DNA of 47,744 nt from positions 1 through 47,744 of the forward strand of contig JAJRWE010000187.1 in the NCBI GenBank assembly GCA_024276955.1, read 5' to 3'. The position numbers and the translations under genes are program-made. Source of the stretch: Gammaproteobacteria bacterium (GTDB lineage Bacteria; Pseudomonadota; Gammaproteobacteria; SZUA-152). The notes under the pieces are model-generated. The model saw nothing but the letters and a program-made list of their open reading frames with translations. It was not told the DNA's origin and did not search any database. Position 1 is the stretch's first letter, and every line of letters starts with the position of its first letter. Positions 35,115 through 45,800 of the stretch are shown piece after piece.

Positions 35115-36254
35115 TCAGGATGGGTGAGATACGTCCCCCGGATTCCGCTGCGCTTCATCCAGGCTACTTACTGTGATGCGCCAGTCATCACCGACCGCGC
35201 GTATATCCACTATTTGTAGTTTGATGCGCTGATCCATTTTCTCCAGTCCCGGCAGATGGAACAGGCCACGTGCGGCATCGCCCATCAGCAGTGGTGCGAG
35301 ATAGACGATGGTTTCGTCCACCAGGCCAGCCTGCAACAGGGCACCGTTGAGGGTGGCGCCGGCCTCGACCGTGACTTCGTTGACGCCCTCGCAGCCAAGA
35401 AAATCCAGCAGCGCGGGCAACGATACGTGACCGTTTTCTGCCGGCAGGCGGTGCACTTCGGCGCTGGTATCCATCAGCGTAGCGATCTTTTCCACATCGG
35501 CGGCCTCCGTGCAACAGACCAGGGTGCGTCCCGGCAGTGACAGCATGCGTGCTTCCGGTGGCATACGCAGCTGGCTGTCCAGCACCACACGGATGGGTTG
35601 CTGAACGGCCTCGTCCGTATCCAGCCGGGCGTTGAGCGAGGGGTCGTCGGCCAGCACGGTGCCGATGCCGGTGAGCAGGGCCGAGCTGCGTGCGCGCAGG
35701 CGATGTACGTCGGCGCGCGCCGCGGGGCCGGTGATCCATTGGCTTTCACCGGAAGCCATGGCGGTACGGCCGTCGAGGCTCATGGCCAGTTTGCAGCGCA
35801 CCAGGGGGCGGCCCGCGCACATGCGTTTGATAAAACCGGGATTCAGCGCCTCGGCCTGGGATTGCAACAGGCCGGATTCGGTGACGATACCGGCCTCGCG
35901 CAACATACGCAGGCCCTGCCCGGCAACCTGCGGGTTGGGATCTTGCATCGCCGCGACCACACGCGACACACCGGCGGCAATCAGCGCCTCGGCACAGGGC
36001 GGAGTGCGGCCATGAGGGGCGCAGGGTTCAAGTGAGACGTAGGCGGTGGCACCATGGGCGGCTTCATCGGCTTGGCGCAGGGCCAGTATCTCGGCGTGGG
36101 GTTCTCCGGCACGAACGTGCCAGCCTTCGCCAATCAACGTGCCATGCTTGACCAGTACACAACCGACGCATGGGTTGGGGTCGGTGGTGTAGAGACCGCG
36201 CGCCGCCAGTTGCAGGGCGCGGGCCATGTGGCGTGTATCGTCAGCCCTGCTCAT
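35115..36254 (-). CDS. ribD: Bifunctional riboflavin biosynthesis protein RibD
   Basis: RibD deaminates diaminohydroxyphosphoribosylaminopyrimidine and then reduces the ribose side chain, two early riboflavin steps. The 379-residue protein starts MSRADDTRHMARALQLA at ATG 36254. The zinc deaminase motif HAEILALRQA plus SLEPCAPHGRTPPC is in the N-terminal half. The C-terminal reductase domain includes RCKLAMSLDGRTAMASGESQWITG and VEAGATLNGALLQAGLVDE. It follows nrdR by 16 bp. The rest of the usual rib operon (ribE, ribBA, ribH) is not downstream; a toxin-antitoxin pair in the opposite orientation is there instead. Confidence 0.97.
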   Translation of the reverse strand: MSRADDTRHMARALQLAARGLYTTDPNPCVGCVLVKHGTLIGEGWHVRAGEPHAEILALRQADEAAHGATAYVSLEPCAPHGRTPPCAEALIAAGVSRVVAAMQDPNPQVAGQGLRMLREAGIVTESGLLQSQAEALNPGFIKRMCAGRPLVRCKLAMSLDGRTAMASGESQWITGPAARADVHRLRARSSALLTGIGTVLADDPSLNARLDTDEAVQQPIRVVLDSQLRMPPEARMLSLPGRTLVCCTEAADVEKIATLMDTSAEVHRLPAENGHVSLPALLDFLGCEGVNEVTVEAGATLNGALLQAGLVDETIVYLAPLLMGDAARGLFHLPGLEKMDQRIKLQIVDIRAVGDDWRITVSSLDEAQRNPGDVSHPS

Positions 36255-36270
36255 CGTTAGTGTCGTGTCC

Positions 36271-36813
36271 TCAGCCGCGCGGCGCCTTTTTGCTACTGCC
36301 ACCAGAATCACCCGACTCATCGTCGAGCAGGGGGATCTGGTTACGCCTTTCTTCCGGGCTGGGCTGCTTTTCCAGGCGCTCGATCTCTTCGCGGAAGGCG
36401 TTGACGTCTTCGAAGCTGCGATACACGGAGGCGAAACGCACATAGGCCACTTGGTCAAGGTCGCGCAGCTCGTCCATTACCCAGTCGCCAAGGGTGCGTG
36501 AGGGCACTTCACGGTCGCCAGTGACACGCAGGCGTTTCTTCACCCGGCCGATGGCGGATTCGATGTCTTCGGAGCTGACCGGGCGCTTTTCCAGGGCGCG
36601 GGTGAACCCGGCACGCAGCTTGTCTTCGTTGAAGGGCTCACGGCGGCCGTCGTTCTTCACCAGCTTGGGCATCACCAGCTCAGCGGTCTCGAAGGTGGTG
36701 AAGCGTTCACTGCAGGTCAGGCATTCACGCCGGCGGCGCACCACGTAGCCCTCGTTCGCCAGCCGCGAATCGATGACCTTGGTGTCTTCGGCATCGCAGA
36801 AGGGACAGCGCAT
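36271..36813 (-). CDS. nrdR: Transcriptional repressor NrdR
   Basis: NrdR senses ATP/dATP and represses ribonucleotide reductase genes. The zinc ribbon is [17 protein letters not shown] with [17 protein letters not shown]. The ATP-cone follows, beginning [21 protein letters not shown]. The 180-residue protein is longer than usual (about 150-160), with a serine/acid-rich tail ([19 protein letters not shown]) that probably lies outside the fold. It sits in the standard glyA-nrdR-ribD order. Confidence 0.97.
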   Translation of the reverse strand: MRCPFCDAEDTKVIDSRLANEGYVVRRRRECLTCSERFTTFETAELVMPKLVKNDGRREPFNEDKLRAGFTRALEKRPVSSEDIESAIGRVKKRLRVTGDREVPSRTLGDWVMDELRDLDQVAYVRFASVYRSFEDVNAFREEIERLEKQPSPEERRNQIPLLDDESGDSGGSSKKAPRG

Positions 36814-36847
36814 AGTGAATCAACCTGACAGAAAATCAAAAGGGGCT

Positions 36848-37054
36848 TTTGCCACAGAGGCGCAGAGTACACGGAAAAAAAGCAAGAAAACATCATTTGC
36901 TCTGTCATACCGGGCGAAACAAAACATAGACCCGAAATTCAGTATTTACAATCCAAGCATTCTGGATTCCGGCATGCGCCGGAATGACGGCAAACAAGTC
37001 ATTCCGAAATCTCACGAATTTGTTGTCTCTGTGTTCTCCGTGTCTCTGTGGCGA
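36848..37054. repeat. CACAGAG and GGATTCCGGC repeat cluster
   Basis: GCCACAGAGGCGCAGAG (36850 on) faces TCTCTGTGTTCTCCGTGTCT (37026 on), and a GGATTCCGGC-N-GCCGGAATGACGG unit sits between them at about 36963-36985. The arrangement mirrors the cluster at 27811-28091. It fills the gap between nrdR and glyA. Confidence 0.8.
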
Positions 37055-37068
37055 ATGATATTTACAGT

Positions 37069-38322
37069 TCAGGCATAGACCGGAAAGCGCTTGCACAGAG
37101 CCAGCACTTCGCCCTTGACGTGTTCGATGGTGGCGGTGTCTTCCACGTCGTCCATCACGTCACAGATCCAGCCGGCGAGCTGCTTCGCCTCGTCTTCCTT
37201 GAAGCCGCGCGTGGTCATGGCCGGGGTGCCGATACGAATACCGCTGGTGACAAAAGGCGACTGCGGATCGTTGGGCACGGAGTTCTTGTTGACCGTAATG
37301 TTGGCCGCGCCAAGGGCGGCGTCGGCGGCCTTGCCAGTGATACCCTTGTCGATGAGGTCGACCAGGAACAGGTGGTTGTCGGTGCCGCCGGAGACGATCT
37401 TGTAACCGCGTTCCTGCAGGGTGGCGGCCATCACGCGGGCATTCTTCACCACCTGCTGCTGGTAGACCTTGAAGCCGGGCTCCAGGGCTTCCTTGAAGGC
37501 CACGGCCTTGCCGGCGATGACGTGCATCAGCGGGCCGCCCTGGCTGCCGGGGAAGACCGCCGAGTTGAGTTTCTTTTCGATCTCCGCATTGGCCTTCGCC
37601 AGAATCAGGCCGCCGCGCGGCCCACGCAGGGTCTTGTGGGTAGTGGTGGTGGTGACGTCGGCGATGGCCACCGGGCTGGGGTATTCGCCGGTAGCAACCA
37701 GACCAGCGACGTGGGCCATGTCGACGAACAGGTAGGCGCCCACGCTGTCGGCAATATCGCGGAAACGCTGCCAATCGACCACGCGTGAATAGGCGGAGCA
37801 ACCGGCCACAACCATCTTCGGCCGGTGCTCTTTCGCCAATGCCTCGACCTGTGCATAGTCGATCTCGCCGGTGCTTTCGTCGAGTCCGTATTGAATGGCG
37901 TTGTACAGTTTTCCGGAAGAGCTGACCTTGGAGCCGTGGGTGAGATGCCCACCATGGGCCAGACTCATGCCGAGGAGGGTGTCGCCGGCCTGCAATAACG
38001 CCAAATAGACGGCAGCATTGGCCTGCGAGCCGGAGTGCGGCTGCACATTGGCGTAGTCGGCGCCAAATAATTCTTTAGCGCGGTCGATGGCCAACTGCTC
38101 GGCGACATCGACGTATTCACAGCCGCCGTAATAACGCTTGCCGGGATAGCCTTCGGCGTACTTGTTGGTGAGCAGCGTACCCTGGGCCTGCATCACGCGC
38201 GGGCTGGTGTAGTTTTCGGAGGCAATGAGTTCGATGTGCTCTTCCTGGCGCACCTCCTCCTTCTGGATCACGTCCCACAGATCGGGATCGAAATCGGCGA
38301 TATTCATTTCTTTGCTAAACAT
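37069..38322 (-). CDS. glyA: Serine hydroxymethyltransferase
   Basis: GlyA is a PLP enzyme that converts serine and tetrahydrofolate to glycine and methylene-tetrahydrofolate. The 417-residue protein has the PLP-lysine motif [14 protein letters not shown], the N-terminal [15 protein letters not shown], and [14 protein letters not shown]. The start at ATG 38322 ([11 protein letters not shown]) follows AGGAG by 5 nt. It belongs to the conserved glyA-nrdR-ribD block. Glycine from this reaction would be a substrate of the proposed isonitrile pathway elsewhere in the window, but that is coincidental housekeeping supply. Confidence 0.98.
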   Translation of the reverse strand: MFSKEMNIADFDPDLWDVIQKEEVRQEEHIELIASENYTSPRVMQAQGTLLTNKYAEGYPGKRYYGGCEYVDVAEQLAIDRAKELFGADYANVQPHSGSQANAAVYLALLQAGDTLLGMSLAHGGHLTHGSKVSSSGKLYNAIQYGLDESTGEIDYAQVEALAKEHRPKMVVAGCSAYSRVVDWQRFRDIADSVGAYLFVDMAHVAGLVATGEYPSPVAIADVTTTTTHKTLRGPRGGLILAKANAEIEKKLNSAVFPGSQGGPLMHVIAGKAVAFKEALEPGFKVYQQQVVKNARVMAATLQERGYKIVSGGTDNHLFLVDLIDKGITGKAADAALGAANITVNKNSVPNDPQSPFVTSGIRIGTPAMTTRGFKEDEAKQLAGWICDVMDDVEDTATIEHVKGEVLALCKRFPVYA

Positions 38323-38366
38323 GACGGCTCCTGGCAATTCTTGATTCTTCGTTCACGACAGCCCGC

Positions 38367-39311
38367 TTACGGACGATCATCGATCTCCTCGCCTTCTTTT
38401 TCCACCACCACCGGCATCAGATCCGCCTTGCTGATACCCAGCATCAGGGCGCTGGAACTGGCGACGTAAATCGAGGAATAGGTGCCGACGACCACGCCAA
38501 CGAGCAACGCAGTGGCAAAGCCGTGGATCAGTTCGCCACCAAAGATGAACAGCGCAATCAGCACCAGCAGGGTGGTGAAGGAGGTGATCACGGTGCGCGA
38601 CAGGGTCTGGTTCAGGGACACGTTGATGACTTCCTCGCTGGTGCCCTTGCGCATCTTGCGAAAGTTTTCACGAATGCGGTCGAACACCACGATGGTATCG
38701 TTGAGTGAATAACCGATGACCGCCAGAATGGCCGCCAGCACGGTGAGATTGAAATCCAGCTGGAACAGGGAAAACACGCCCAGGGTAATCAGCACGTCGT
38801 GCACCAGGGCCATCACCGAACCCACGGCGAGGCGGTATTCGAAACGGAAACCGACGTAGACCAAAATACAAATCAGCGCATAGATCATCGCCAGGCCGCC
38901 GTCATTGGCCAGTTCTTCGCCCACCTGCGGGCCGACGAATTCGACGCGGCGCATGTCGATCTTGCCGTCTTCGTGCACCTTGAGCAGGTCCATCACCCGG
39001 TTGCTGATGTCGGCGTTGCTCTGTTCCTCATGCGGAGCGATGCGGATCAGGATATCCGAGGCGGTGCCGAAATGCTGCACCACGGCCTCTTTGAAACCTT
39101 CCGTCTCCAAGACGCTGCGCACCTCCTTGAGATCCACCGGGTGCTCGTAACCCAGCTCGATCAGGGTGCCACCGGTGAAGTCCAGGCCGAAGTTCAGCCC
39201 CTTGCCGACCAGTGCGCCGATGGAGATCAGCAGTAGAACGGCGGAAAAGGCAATGGCAAGCTTGCGCTTGCCCATGAAGTCGAAAGTAGTAGCGTTCTTG
39301 AATAACTGCAT
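38367..39311 (-). CDS. secF: Protein translocase subunit SecF
   Basis: SecF works with SecD in the inner membrane, using proton flow to drive late steps of protein export through SecYEG. The 314-residue protein has six membrane segments. The N-terminal FMGKRKLAIAFSAVLLLIS is followed by GLNFGLDFTGGTLIELGYE, the SecF signature. The conserved VIGYSLNDTIVVFDRIRENFR is in the membrane core, where the Asp pair is linked to proton transfer. The start lies 9 bp after secD, so they are co-translated. Confidence 0.98.
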   Translation of the reverse strand: MQLFKNATTFDFMGKRKLAIAFSAVLLLISIGALVGKGLNFGLDFTGGTLIELGYEHPVDLKEVRSVLETEGFKEAVVQHFGTASDILIRIAPHEEQSNADISNRVMDLLKVHEDGKIDMRRVEFVGPQVGEELANDGGLAMIYALICILVYVGFRFEYRLAVGSVMALVHDVLITLGVFSLFQLDFNLTVLAAILAVIGYSLNDTIVVFDRIRENFRKMRKGTSEEVINVSLNQTLSRTVITSFTTLLVLIALFIFGGELIHGFATALLVGVVVGTYSSIYVASSSALMLGISKADLMPVVVEKEGEEIDDRP

Positions 39312-39320
39312 GTGGATGCC

Positions 39321-41210
39321 CTAGATGGAAAGCTTGTCAATACGGCGACCGCCGTAGATCAGATTCACCACCGCACGCGTACCCACAATGGCGGTGAACA
39401 TGGACGTAAGGATGCCGATGGAAAGCGTAATGGCGAAGCCCTTGATGGGTCCGGTGCCGAAACCGAACAGGATCACCGCCGCAATCAGGGTGGTGATATT
39501 GGCATCGGCAATGGTCGAAAAGGCCTTTTCGTAACCCGCGCTGATGGCGGTTTGCGGACTGATGCCGTTGCGCAGCTCCTCGCGGATGCGTTCAAAGATC
39601 AGCACATTGGCATCCACCGCCATGCCCACCGTAAGCACGATACCAGCGATACCCGGCAGGGTCAGGGTGGCCTGCAGCATGGACAGCACGGCAACAATCA
39701 CGACCAGATTCAGTGCCAGCGCCAGATTGGCCACCAGACCGAAACCACGATACCAGATAGCCATGAAGGCCAGCACCAGCACGAAGCCAATGACTACCGA
39801 CATGAAGCCCTGATCGATATTGTCCTGACCGAGGCTCGGGCCGATGGTGCGCTCCTCGACGATTTCGATAGGTGCAGCCAGGGCGCCGGCGCGTAGCAAC
39901 AGGGCCAGATTATGGGCTTCTTTGGTGCTGTCGAGGCCGGTGATCTGGAAACGCTTGGAAAGCTGATCCTGGATGCGCGCAACATTGATCACCTCTTCCA
40001 CGGTGCGGCGCGTCTTCACCGGCTTGCCATCGACCATGCGTGTCTCGGTCTTGTTTTCGATGAACACCACCGCCATCAGCTTCTTGATGTTTTCGCCGGT
40101 GACCTTGCTAAAGATGCTCGCACCCTTGCCATCGAGGGTGATGTAAACGGCCGGGCTGCCACTCTGCTGATCGAGACCGGAAGAGGCATCAATGATGTAA
40201 TCACCGGTCAGCATCACGCGATTCTTCAGCAGCACATAGCCGCCATCGCGCTCCGGATAGAGTTTCAGGCCCGGCGGCACACGACCACGTACGGCCTCCT
40301 GCACGTCATGAGTCTCATCGGCAAGACGGAATTCCAGGGTCGCGGTGGCGCCGAGGATTTCCTTGGCGCGGGCGGTATCCTGCACACCGGGCAGCTGCAC
40401 CACGATGCGGCTGTCACCCTGCTGCTGAATCACCGGCTCGGCCACGCCCAGCTCGTTGACGCGATTACGCAGAGTGGTGATATTCTGCTTTAGCGCCAGC
40501 TTGCGCACCTCGCGGCGCTCCTTGTCATCCAGCCCCGCCAGCAGGTAGTAGCCATCGCTGCGGTCATTACTGCGCAGTTCGAGATCCGGATATTCCGCAT
40601 CGATCAGCTCCTCGGCCTTGTCCCGGGCCTCGGCAGACTTGAACTTGATCTCCACGCCGCTGCGCGCCAGCCCATCGCTATCGACATCTTCGTTGACATA
40701 GCGGACGACGCGCGCATAGCGCACCTTGTTTTCGCGCAGCAGGCCACGAAAATCACCGATGTAGCGTTCCTCGGCCTGCTTCACCGCCGAGTCCACGTCC
40801 ACCTCCATCAGGAAGTGCACACCACCGCGCAGATCCAGCCCCAGATACATGGGTGCGGCGCCCAGTGACACCAGCCAGTCCGGTGTACGCGGGGCGAGGT
40901 TCAGGGCCACCACATAGCCGCGGCCCAGCCCCTTTTTCACCACGTCCTTGGCCGCCAACTGGGTCTCGGTATCAGAGAAACGCACCAGCAGCTTGGCATC
41001 GGCCAGACTGATGCTGTCATAAGCGATACCGGCCTCCGTAAGCAGCTTCTGTACCTTGTCCTGAGTGGTCAGGTCGACCTCAGCGGTACGCGTCGACGTT
41101 ACCTGCAGAGCAGGGTCCTCGCCGTAGAGATTGGGCAGGGCATAGAGCGAACTCACCAGCATAACGATGATGACGAGCAGATACTTCCAGGCAGGGTATT
41201 GATTCAACAC
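39321..41210 (-). CDS. secD: Protein translocase subunit SecD
   Basis: SecD is the large partner of SecF. The 629-residue protein has an N-terminal membrane helix (YPAWKYLLVIIVMLVSSLYALPNLYG), the motif GLDLRGGVHFLMEVD, a large periplasmic domain, and a C-terminal bundle of five helices with ANVLIFERIREELRNG containing the catalytic Asp region. Length and order match gammaproteobacterial SecD. It sits between yajC and secF in the standard yajC-secD-secF operon. Confidence 0.98.
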   Translation of the reverse strand: MLNQYPAWKYLLVIIVMLVSSLYALPNLYGEDPALQVTSTRTAEVDLTTQDKVQKLLTEAGIAYDSISLADAKLLVRFSDTETQLAAKDVVKKGLGRGYVVALNLAPRTPDWLVSLGAAPMYLGLDLRGGVHFLMEVDVDSAVKQAEERYIGDFRGLLRENKVRYARVVRYVNEDVDSDGLARSGVEIKFKSAEARDKAEELIDAEYPDLELRSNDRSDGYYLLAGLDDKERREVRKLALKQNITTLRNRVNELGVAEPVIQQQGDSRIVVQLPGVQDTARAKEILGATATLEFRLADETHDVQEAVRGRVPPGLKLYPERDGGYVLLKNRVMLTGDYIIDASSGLDQQSGSPAVYITLDGKGASIFSKVTGENIKKLMAVVFIENKTETRMVDGKPVKTRRTVEEVINVARIQDQLSKRFQITGLDSTKEAHNLALLLRAGALAAPIEIVEERTIGPSLGQDNIDQGFMSVVIGFVLVLAFMAIWYRGFGLVANLALALNLVVIVAVLSMLQATLTLPGIAGIVLTVGMAVDANVLIFERIREELRNGISPQTAISAGYEKAFSTIADANITTLIAAVILFGFGTGPIKGFAITLSIGILTSMFTAIVGTRAVVNLIYGGRRIDKLSI

Positions 41211-41262
41211 GACGACCGACTCCGTGGACAGGATAATTCAGACAAGCAAAGCGCGGACCGAC

Positions 41263-41601
41263 TCAGCCGGACTTGATCGTGCCCTTGGGCATCAGGGTGG
41301 TAACGGCCTGGCGCTGCACCTTGACTACCACGTCATCGGCAATCTTCACGCTAAGGAAACTGTCACTCACCTCGGTGATCTTGCCCAGCAGGCCGCCCTG
41401 AGTGACGATCTCATCGCCCTTGGCCAGCGTCGCCACCATACCCTTGTGTTCCTTGGCACGTTTGGCCTGGGGACGGATCAACATGAAATAGAACAACGCA
41501 AAGATCAGCACCAGGGGTAACAAGCCCATCATACTACTCCCGGCAGAACCACCCGCCGCCGCCGCACCTTCAGCCATTGCATCAGAGATAAAAAAACTCA
41601 T
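41263..41601 (-). CDS. yajC: Preprotein translocase subunit YajC
   Basis: YajC is a single-span inner-membrane protein associated with SecDF and YidC. The 112-residue protein has the membrane helix GLLPLVLIFALFYFMLIRPQ followed by AKRAKEHKGMVATLAKGDEIVTQGGLLGKI, the conserved cytoplasmic domain. It lies 52 bp upstream of secD. A 160-bp nested palindrome separates it from tgt, upstream in the usual tgt-yajC order. Confidence 0.97.
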   Translation of the reverse strand: MSFFISDAMAEGAAAAGGSAGSSMMGLLPLVLIFALFYFMLIRPQAKRAKEHKGMVATLAKGDEIVTQGGLLGKITEVSDSFLSVKIADDVVVKVQRQAVTTLMPKGTIKSG

Positions 41602-41641
41602 ACCGTCACCTTTTCTATAAATATCAACAAATGGATTCGTT

Positions 41642-41801
41642 AGGGGACTTCTATTAATTCTGGGCGTTTCAGATTGACCGCCAGCTCCGTCCCATCAAGG
41701 CGCAAACCGCACGTAATAGCTGGCTATTGCGAAGGTTTGCAACGCCGAGGGGGCGGAGCTGGCGGTCAAGATGTTCGTCCACGAATCAATAGAAGTCCCC
41801 T
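41642..41801. mobile_element. 160-bp nested palindromic element, MITE-like
   Basis: The terminal arms AGGGGACTTCTATTAATTC (41642-41660) and the complement of AGGGGACTTCTATTGATTC (ending 41801) pair with one mismatch. Inside, GACCGCCAGCTCCG (41675 on) pairs with CGGAGCTGGCGGTC, and GCAAACC..TAATAGC pairs with GCTATT..GGTTTGC at the centre. No protein is encoded. Size, terminal repeats and intergenic location fit a non-autonomous transposable element; a cis-acting RNA structure between tgt and yajC is the alternative. Confidence 0.65.
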
Positions 41802-41878
41802 TTAGTCGCCGATTGCGCCAAATGATTCAATCGCAATGCCCCGGCGGGAAAAGCGCGCATTATGCCACAACCGATGGC

Positions 41879-43000
<1,122 letters not shown>

Positions 43001-43020
43001 TTAAGTTAAGGTGTTGTGAA

Positions 43021-43201
43021 CGCAAAGGCCGCTAAGGCGCAGAGGTCGCAAAGACCCAAAGTTACTATATTTTCCCTGTGGGAGCGGCTTCAGCCGCGAA
43101 TCAATGGTGGAGCCTATTCGCGGCTGAAGCCGCTCCCACAGGGAAACTATTCTCTTATTGGTTTTCTTTGCGGCCTCTGCGCCTTTGCGGCCTTTGCGTT
43201 T
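43021..43201. repeat. Nested inverted repeats between thrC and tgt
   Basis: The inner element is two 28-bp arms (43074-43101 and 43116-43143) of the GAGCGGCTTCAGCCGCGAA type also seen at 31579. The outer element is CGCAAAGGCCGCTAAGGCGC (43021 on) facing TTTGCGGCCTCTGCGCCTTT (43167 on) of the family that reads 'gcaaaggcgcagaggtcgcaaag'. No gene lies between thrC and tgt. Confidence 0.85.
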
Positions 43202-43202
43202 A

Positions 43203-44285
43203 TTACATGTTGTCGAGAATGACGCCTCTGACCGCATCCATGGTGGCATCCACCGTGGTCATCAGGCCGCTGTCGCTGCACTGCTTGATGGCGGTCTCCG
43301 GGTCTTTCAGACCGTTACCGGTGAGGGTGCAGACAATCTTCGAGCCTTCGGGAATCTTGCCCGACTTGATGTCGCGCATGGCGCCGGCCAGGGAGGTGGC
43401 CGAAGCGGGCTCGCAGAACACGCCTTCCTTTTCGGTGAGCAGCTTCTGCGCGGCGAGAATCTCTTCGTCGCTGCATTCGTCGAACCAGCCCTCGGACTCC
43501 TCGCGCACCTTCCAGGCCTTGTCCCAGCTCTGCGGGTAGCCGATGCGGATGGCGGTGGCCACGGTCTCGGGGTTGTCCACCATCTCGCCGCGCAGGAAGG
43601 GCGCGGAGCCGCTGGCCTGGTAGCCAACCATGCGCGGGCGGTTGTTGACGATGCCGTTCTCGTGGTACTCGCTGTAACCCATCCAGTGCGCGGTGATGTT
43701 GCCGGCATTGCCCACGGGCAGGCAGTGGTAGTCGGGCGCCGCACCCAGCTCCTCGACGATCTCGAAGGCGGCGGTCTTCTGCCCCTGCAGTCGGTAAGGG
43801 TTGATGGAATTGACGATGGTCACCGGGGCATGCTCTGCGACGTCCTTGACGATCTGCATGCCGACGTCGAAATTGCCGCGGATCTGGATCACCATCGCGC
43901 CATGGATCATGGCCTGGGCCAGCTTGCCCATGGCGATTTTGCCCTCGGGAATCAGCACGAAGGCAGTAATGCCGGCACGCGCAGCATAGGCCGCGGCGGC
44001 CGCCGAGGTATTGCCGGTGGAGGCGCAGATGATGGCCTTGCTGCCCTCCTCCACCGCCTTGGTCACCGCCATGGTCATACCGCGATCCTTGAAGGAACCG
44101 GTAGGATTAAGGCCCTCGTACTTGACGTAGATGTCCACATCTTTGCCCAGTAGCGCAGGAATGTTGTTGAGACGGATCAGCGGCGTATTACCCTCACCGA
44201 GGCTGATGATACGGGTGTCGTCGTGCACCGGCAGGCGATCGCGGTACTTGTCGATGAGGCCGGTGTAGCGGTTGCGGAATGGCAT
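43203..44285 (-). CDS. thrC: Threonine synthase
   Basis: ThrC converts O-phosphohomoserine to threonine with PLP. The 360-residue length is that of the shorter (class 1b-like) form. The PLP lysine lies in GLNPTGSFKDRGMTMAVTKA, and ASTGNTSAAAAAYAARAG and LPVGNAGNITAHWMGY bind phosphate. It follows hom by 87 bp with a repeat between. Gene order alaC-hom-thrC is common in gammaproteobacteria. Confidence 0.97.
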   Translation of the reverse strand: MPFRNRYTGLIDKYRDRLPVHDDTRIISLGEGNTPLIRLNNIPALLGKDVDIYVKYEGLNPTGSFKDRGMTMAVTKAVEEGSKAIICASTGNTSAAAAAYAARAGITAFVLIPEGKIAMGKLAQAMIHGAMVIQIRGNFDVGMQIVKDVAEHAPVTIVNSINPYRLQGQKTAAFEIVEELGAAPDYHCLPVGNAGNITAHWMGYSEYHENGIVNNRPRMVGYQASGSAPFLRGEMVDNPETVATAIRIGYPQSWDKAWKVREESEGWFDECSDEEILAAQKLLTEKEGVFCEPASATSLAGAMRDIKSGKIPEGSKIVCTLTGNGLKDPETAIKQCSDSGLMTTVDATMDAVRGVILDNM

Positions 44286-44300
44286 GGCTCAAACTCTCTT

Positions 44301-44362
44301 GTAGGGTGGGCGTTGCCCACCATGACCGGGTATGCGAATCGGTGGGCGGTGCCCACCCTACC
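44301..44362. repeat. Inverted repeat, GTAGGGTGGGC type
   Basis: GTAGGGTGGGCGTTGCCCACC (44301-44321, shortened here by its own internal palindrome) faces GGTGGGCGGTGCCCACCCTAC (44341-44361). It is a third family of extragenic palindrome in the window, lying between hom and thrC. Confidence 0.85.
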
Positions 44363-44372
44363 AAACTGGGTT

Positions 44373-45686
44373 TCAATCGGCGTCCAGGTGCTCCAGGCGA
44401 ATGCGCATAATCGAACCGTCGATGCTGTCCAGCGCCTCGATGGCGGCGATGGCCTGATCCATCTGCCCCTCCAGCACACGGTGGGTAAGCATAATAATGG
44501 TCGCATCGCTCTCGCCCACGGGCTCCTTCTGCAGGATGGCCTCGATGCTGATACCGGCATCGCCGAGAATCCGCGTCACATCGGCCAGTACGCCGGGCTT
44601 GTCGGCGACCTGCATGCGCAGATAATAGGCCGTCTCCACCGCCGCCATGGGCAGAATCGGCAGGTCACTCAGGGCATCGGGCTGAAAGGCCAGGTGCGGC
44701 ACACGGTTTTCCGGGTCGGCGGTCAGCGTGCGGGTGACGTCCACCAGATCCGCCACCACCGCCGAGGCGGTGGGTTCGGCACCAGCACCGGCGCCGTAGT
44801 ACAGGGTCGGGCCAACGGCGTCGCCCTTCACCAGCACCGCATTCATCACACCATCGACGTTGGCGATCAGGCGGCGCTCGGGGATCAAGGTTGGGTGCAC
44901 ACGCAGTTCGACACCCTTGTCGGTGTGCCGCGCCATGCCCAGGTGCTTGATGCGGTAGCCCAGCTCCTCGGCGTAATTCACGTCTTCGCGAGTGATGCGC
45001 GTGATGCCCTCGGTGAAACAGGCCTCGAACTGCAGCGGGATGCCGAAGGCGATGGAGGCGAGGATGGTCAGCTTGTGCGCGGCATCGATGCCCTCCACGT
45101 CGAAGGTGGGATCGGCCTCGGCATAACCCAGGGCCTGCGCCTCGGCGAGCACGTCGGCAAAATCGCGCCCCTTGTCGCGCATCTCGGTGAGAATGAAGTT
45201 ACCGGTACCGTTGATGATACCGGCCAGCCACTCCACGCGGTTGGCCGCCAGGCCCTCGCGCACCGCCTTGATGATGGGGATACCGCCAGCCACGGCGGCC
45301 TCAAAGGCCACGACCACGCCCTTTTCCTGCGCCCGAGCAAAAATTTCATTGCCGTGCTTGGCAATCAGCGCCTTGTTGGCGGTGACCACATGCTTGCCGT
45401 TGGCGATGGCCGCCAGCACCAGTTCGCGGGCCAGGCCGTCGCCGCCGATCAGCTCGACGATAATCTGCACCTCGGGATCATTCACCACCACCTGCGGGTC
45501 TGTCGTGAGGGTGATGCCGGTGGTATCGCAGATACGTTGCTTATTGATATCACGGGTGGCTGCGTGGGTAATCACCACGCCACGACCGGCACGACGAGCG
45601 ATCTCCTCCGCGTTACGCTTGAGTACGTTCACGGTACCGCCGCCGACGGTGCCCATTCCCAACAGTCCTACCTTTACCGGTTCCAA
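44373..45686 (-). CDS. hom: Homoserine dehydrogenase
   Basis: Hom reduces aspartate semialdehyde to homoserine, the branch point to threonine and methionine. The 437-residue single-function enzyme has the Rossmann motif VGLLGMGTVGGGTVNVL, the catalytic region GIINGTGNFILTEM and EADPTFDVEGIDAAHKL, and a C-terminal ACT domain (YLRMQVADKPGVLADVTRILGDAG) for threonine feedback. No aspartokinase domain is fused. It lies between the aminotransferase and thrC genes. Confidence 0.98.
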   Translation of the reverse strand: MEPVKVGLLGMGTVGGGTVNVLKRNAEEIARRAGRGVVITHAATRDINKQRICDTTGITLTTDPQVVVNDPEVQIIVELIGGDGLARELVLAAIANGKHVVTANKALIAKHGNEIFARAQEKGVVVAFEAAVAGGIPIIKAVREGLAANRVEWLAGIINGTGNFILTEMRDKGRDFADVLAEAQALGYAEADPTFDVEGIDAAHKLTILASIAFGIPLQFEACFTEGITRITREDVNYAEELGYRIKHLGMARHTDKGVELRVHPTLIPERRLIANVDGVMNAVLVKGDAVGPTLYYGAGAGAEPTASAVVADLVDVTRTLTADPENRVPHLAFQPDALSDLPILPMAAVETAYYLRMQVADKPGVLADVTRILGDAGISIEAILQKEPVGESDATIIMLTHRVLEGQMDQAIAAIEALDSIDGSIMRIRLEHLDAD

Positions 45687-45800
45687 CGTTATTCCCCTTT
45701 CAATTCATTGAGTCTCGGAACAGCTGCCTCGCGCCGTTGCCAACCACTTCAACAATACCTTCTTGCCAATCTTTGCTGCGGACTTCAAGCAAGCTGCTTG

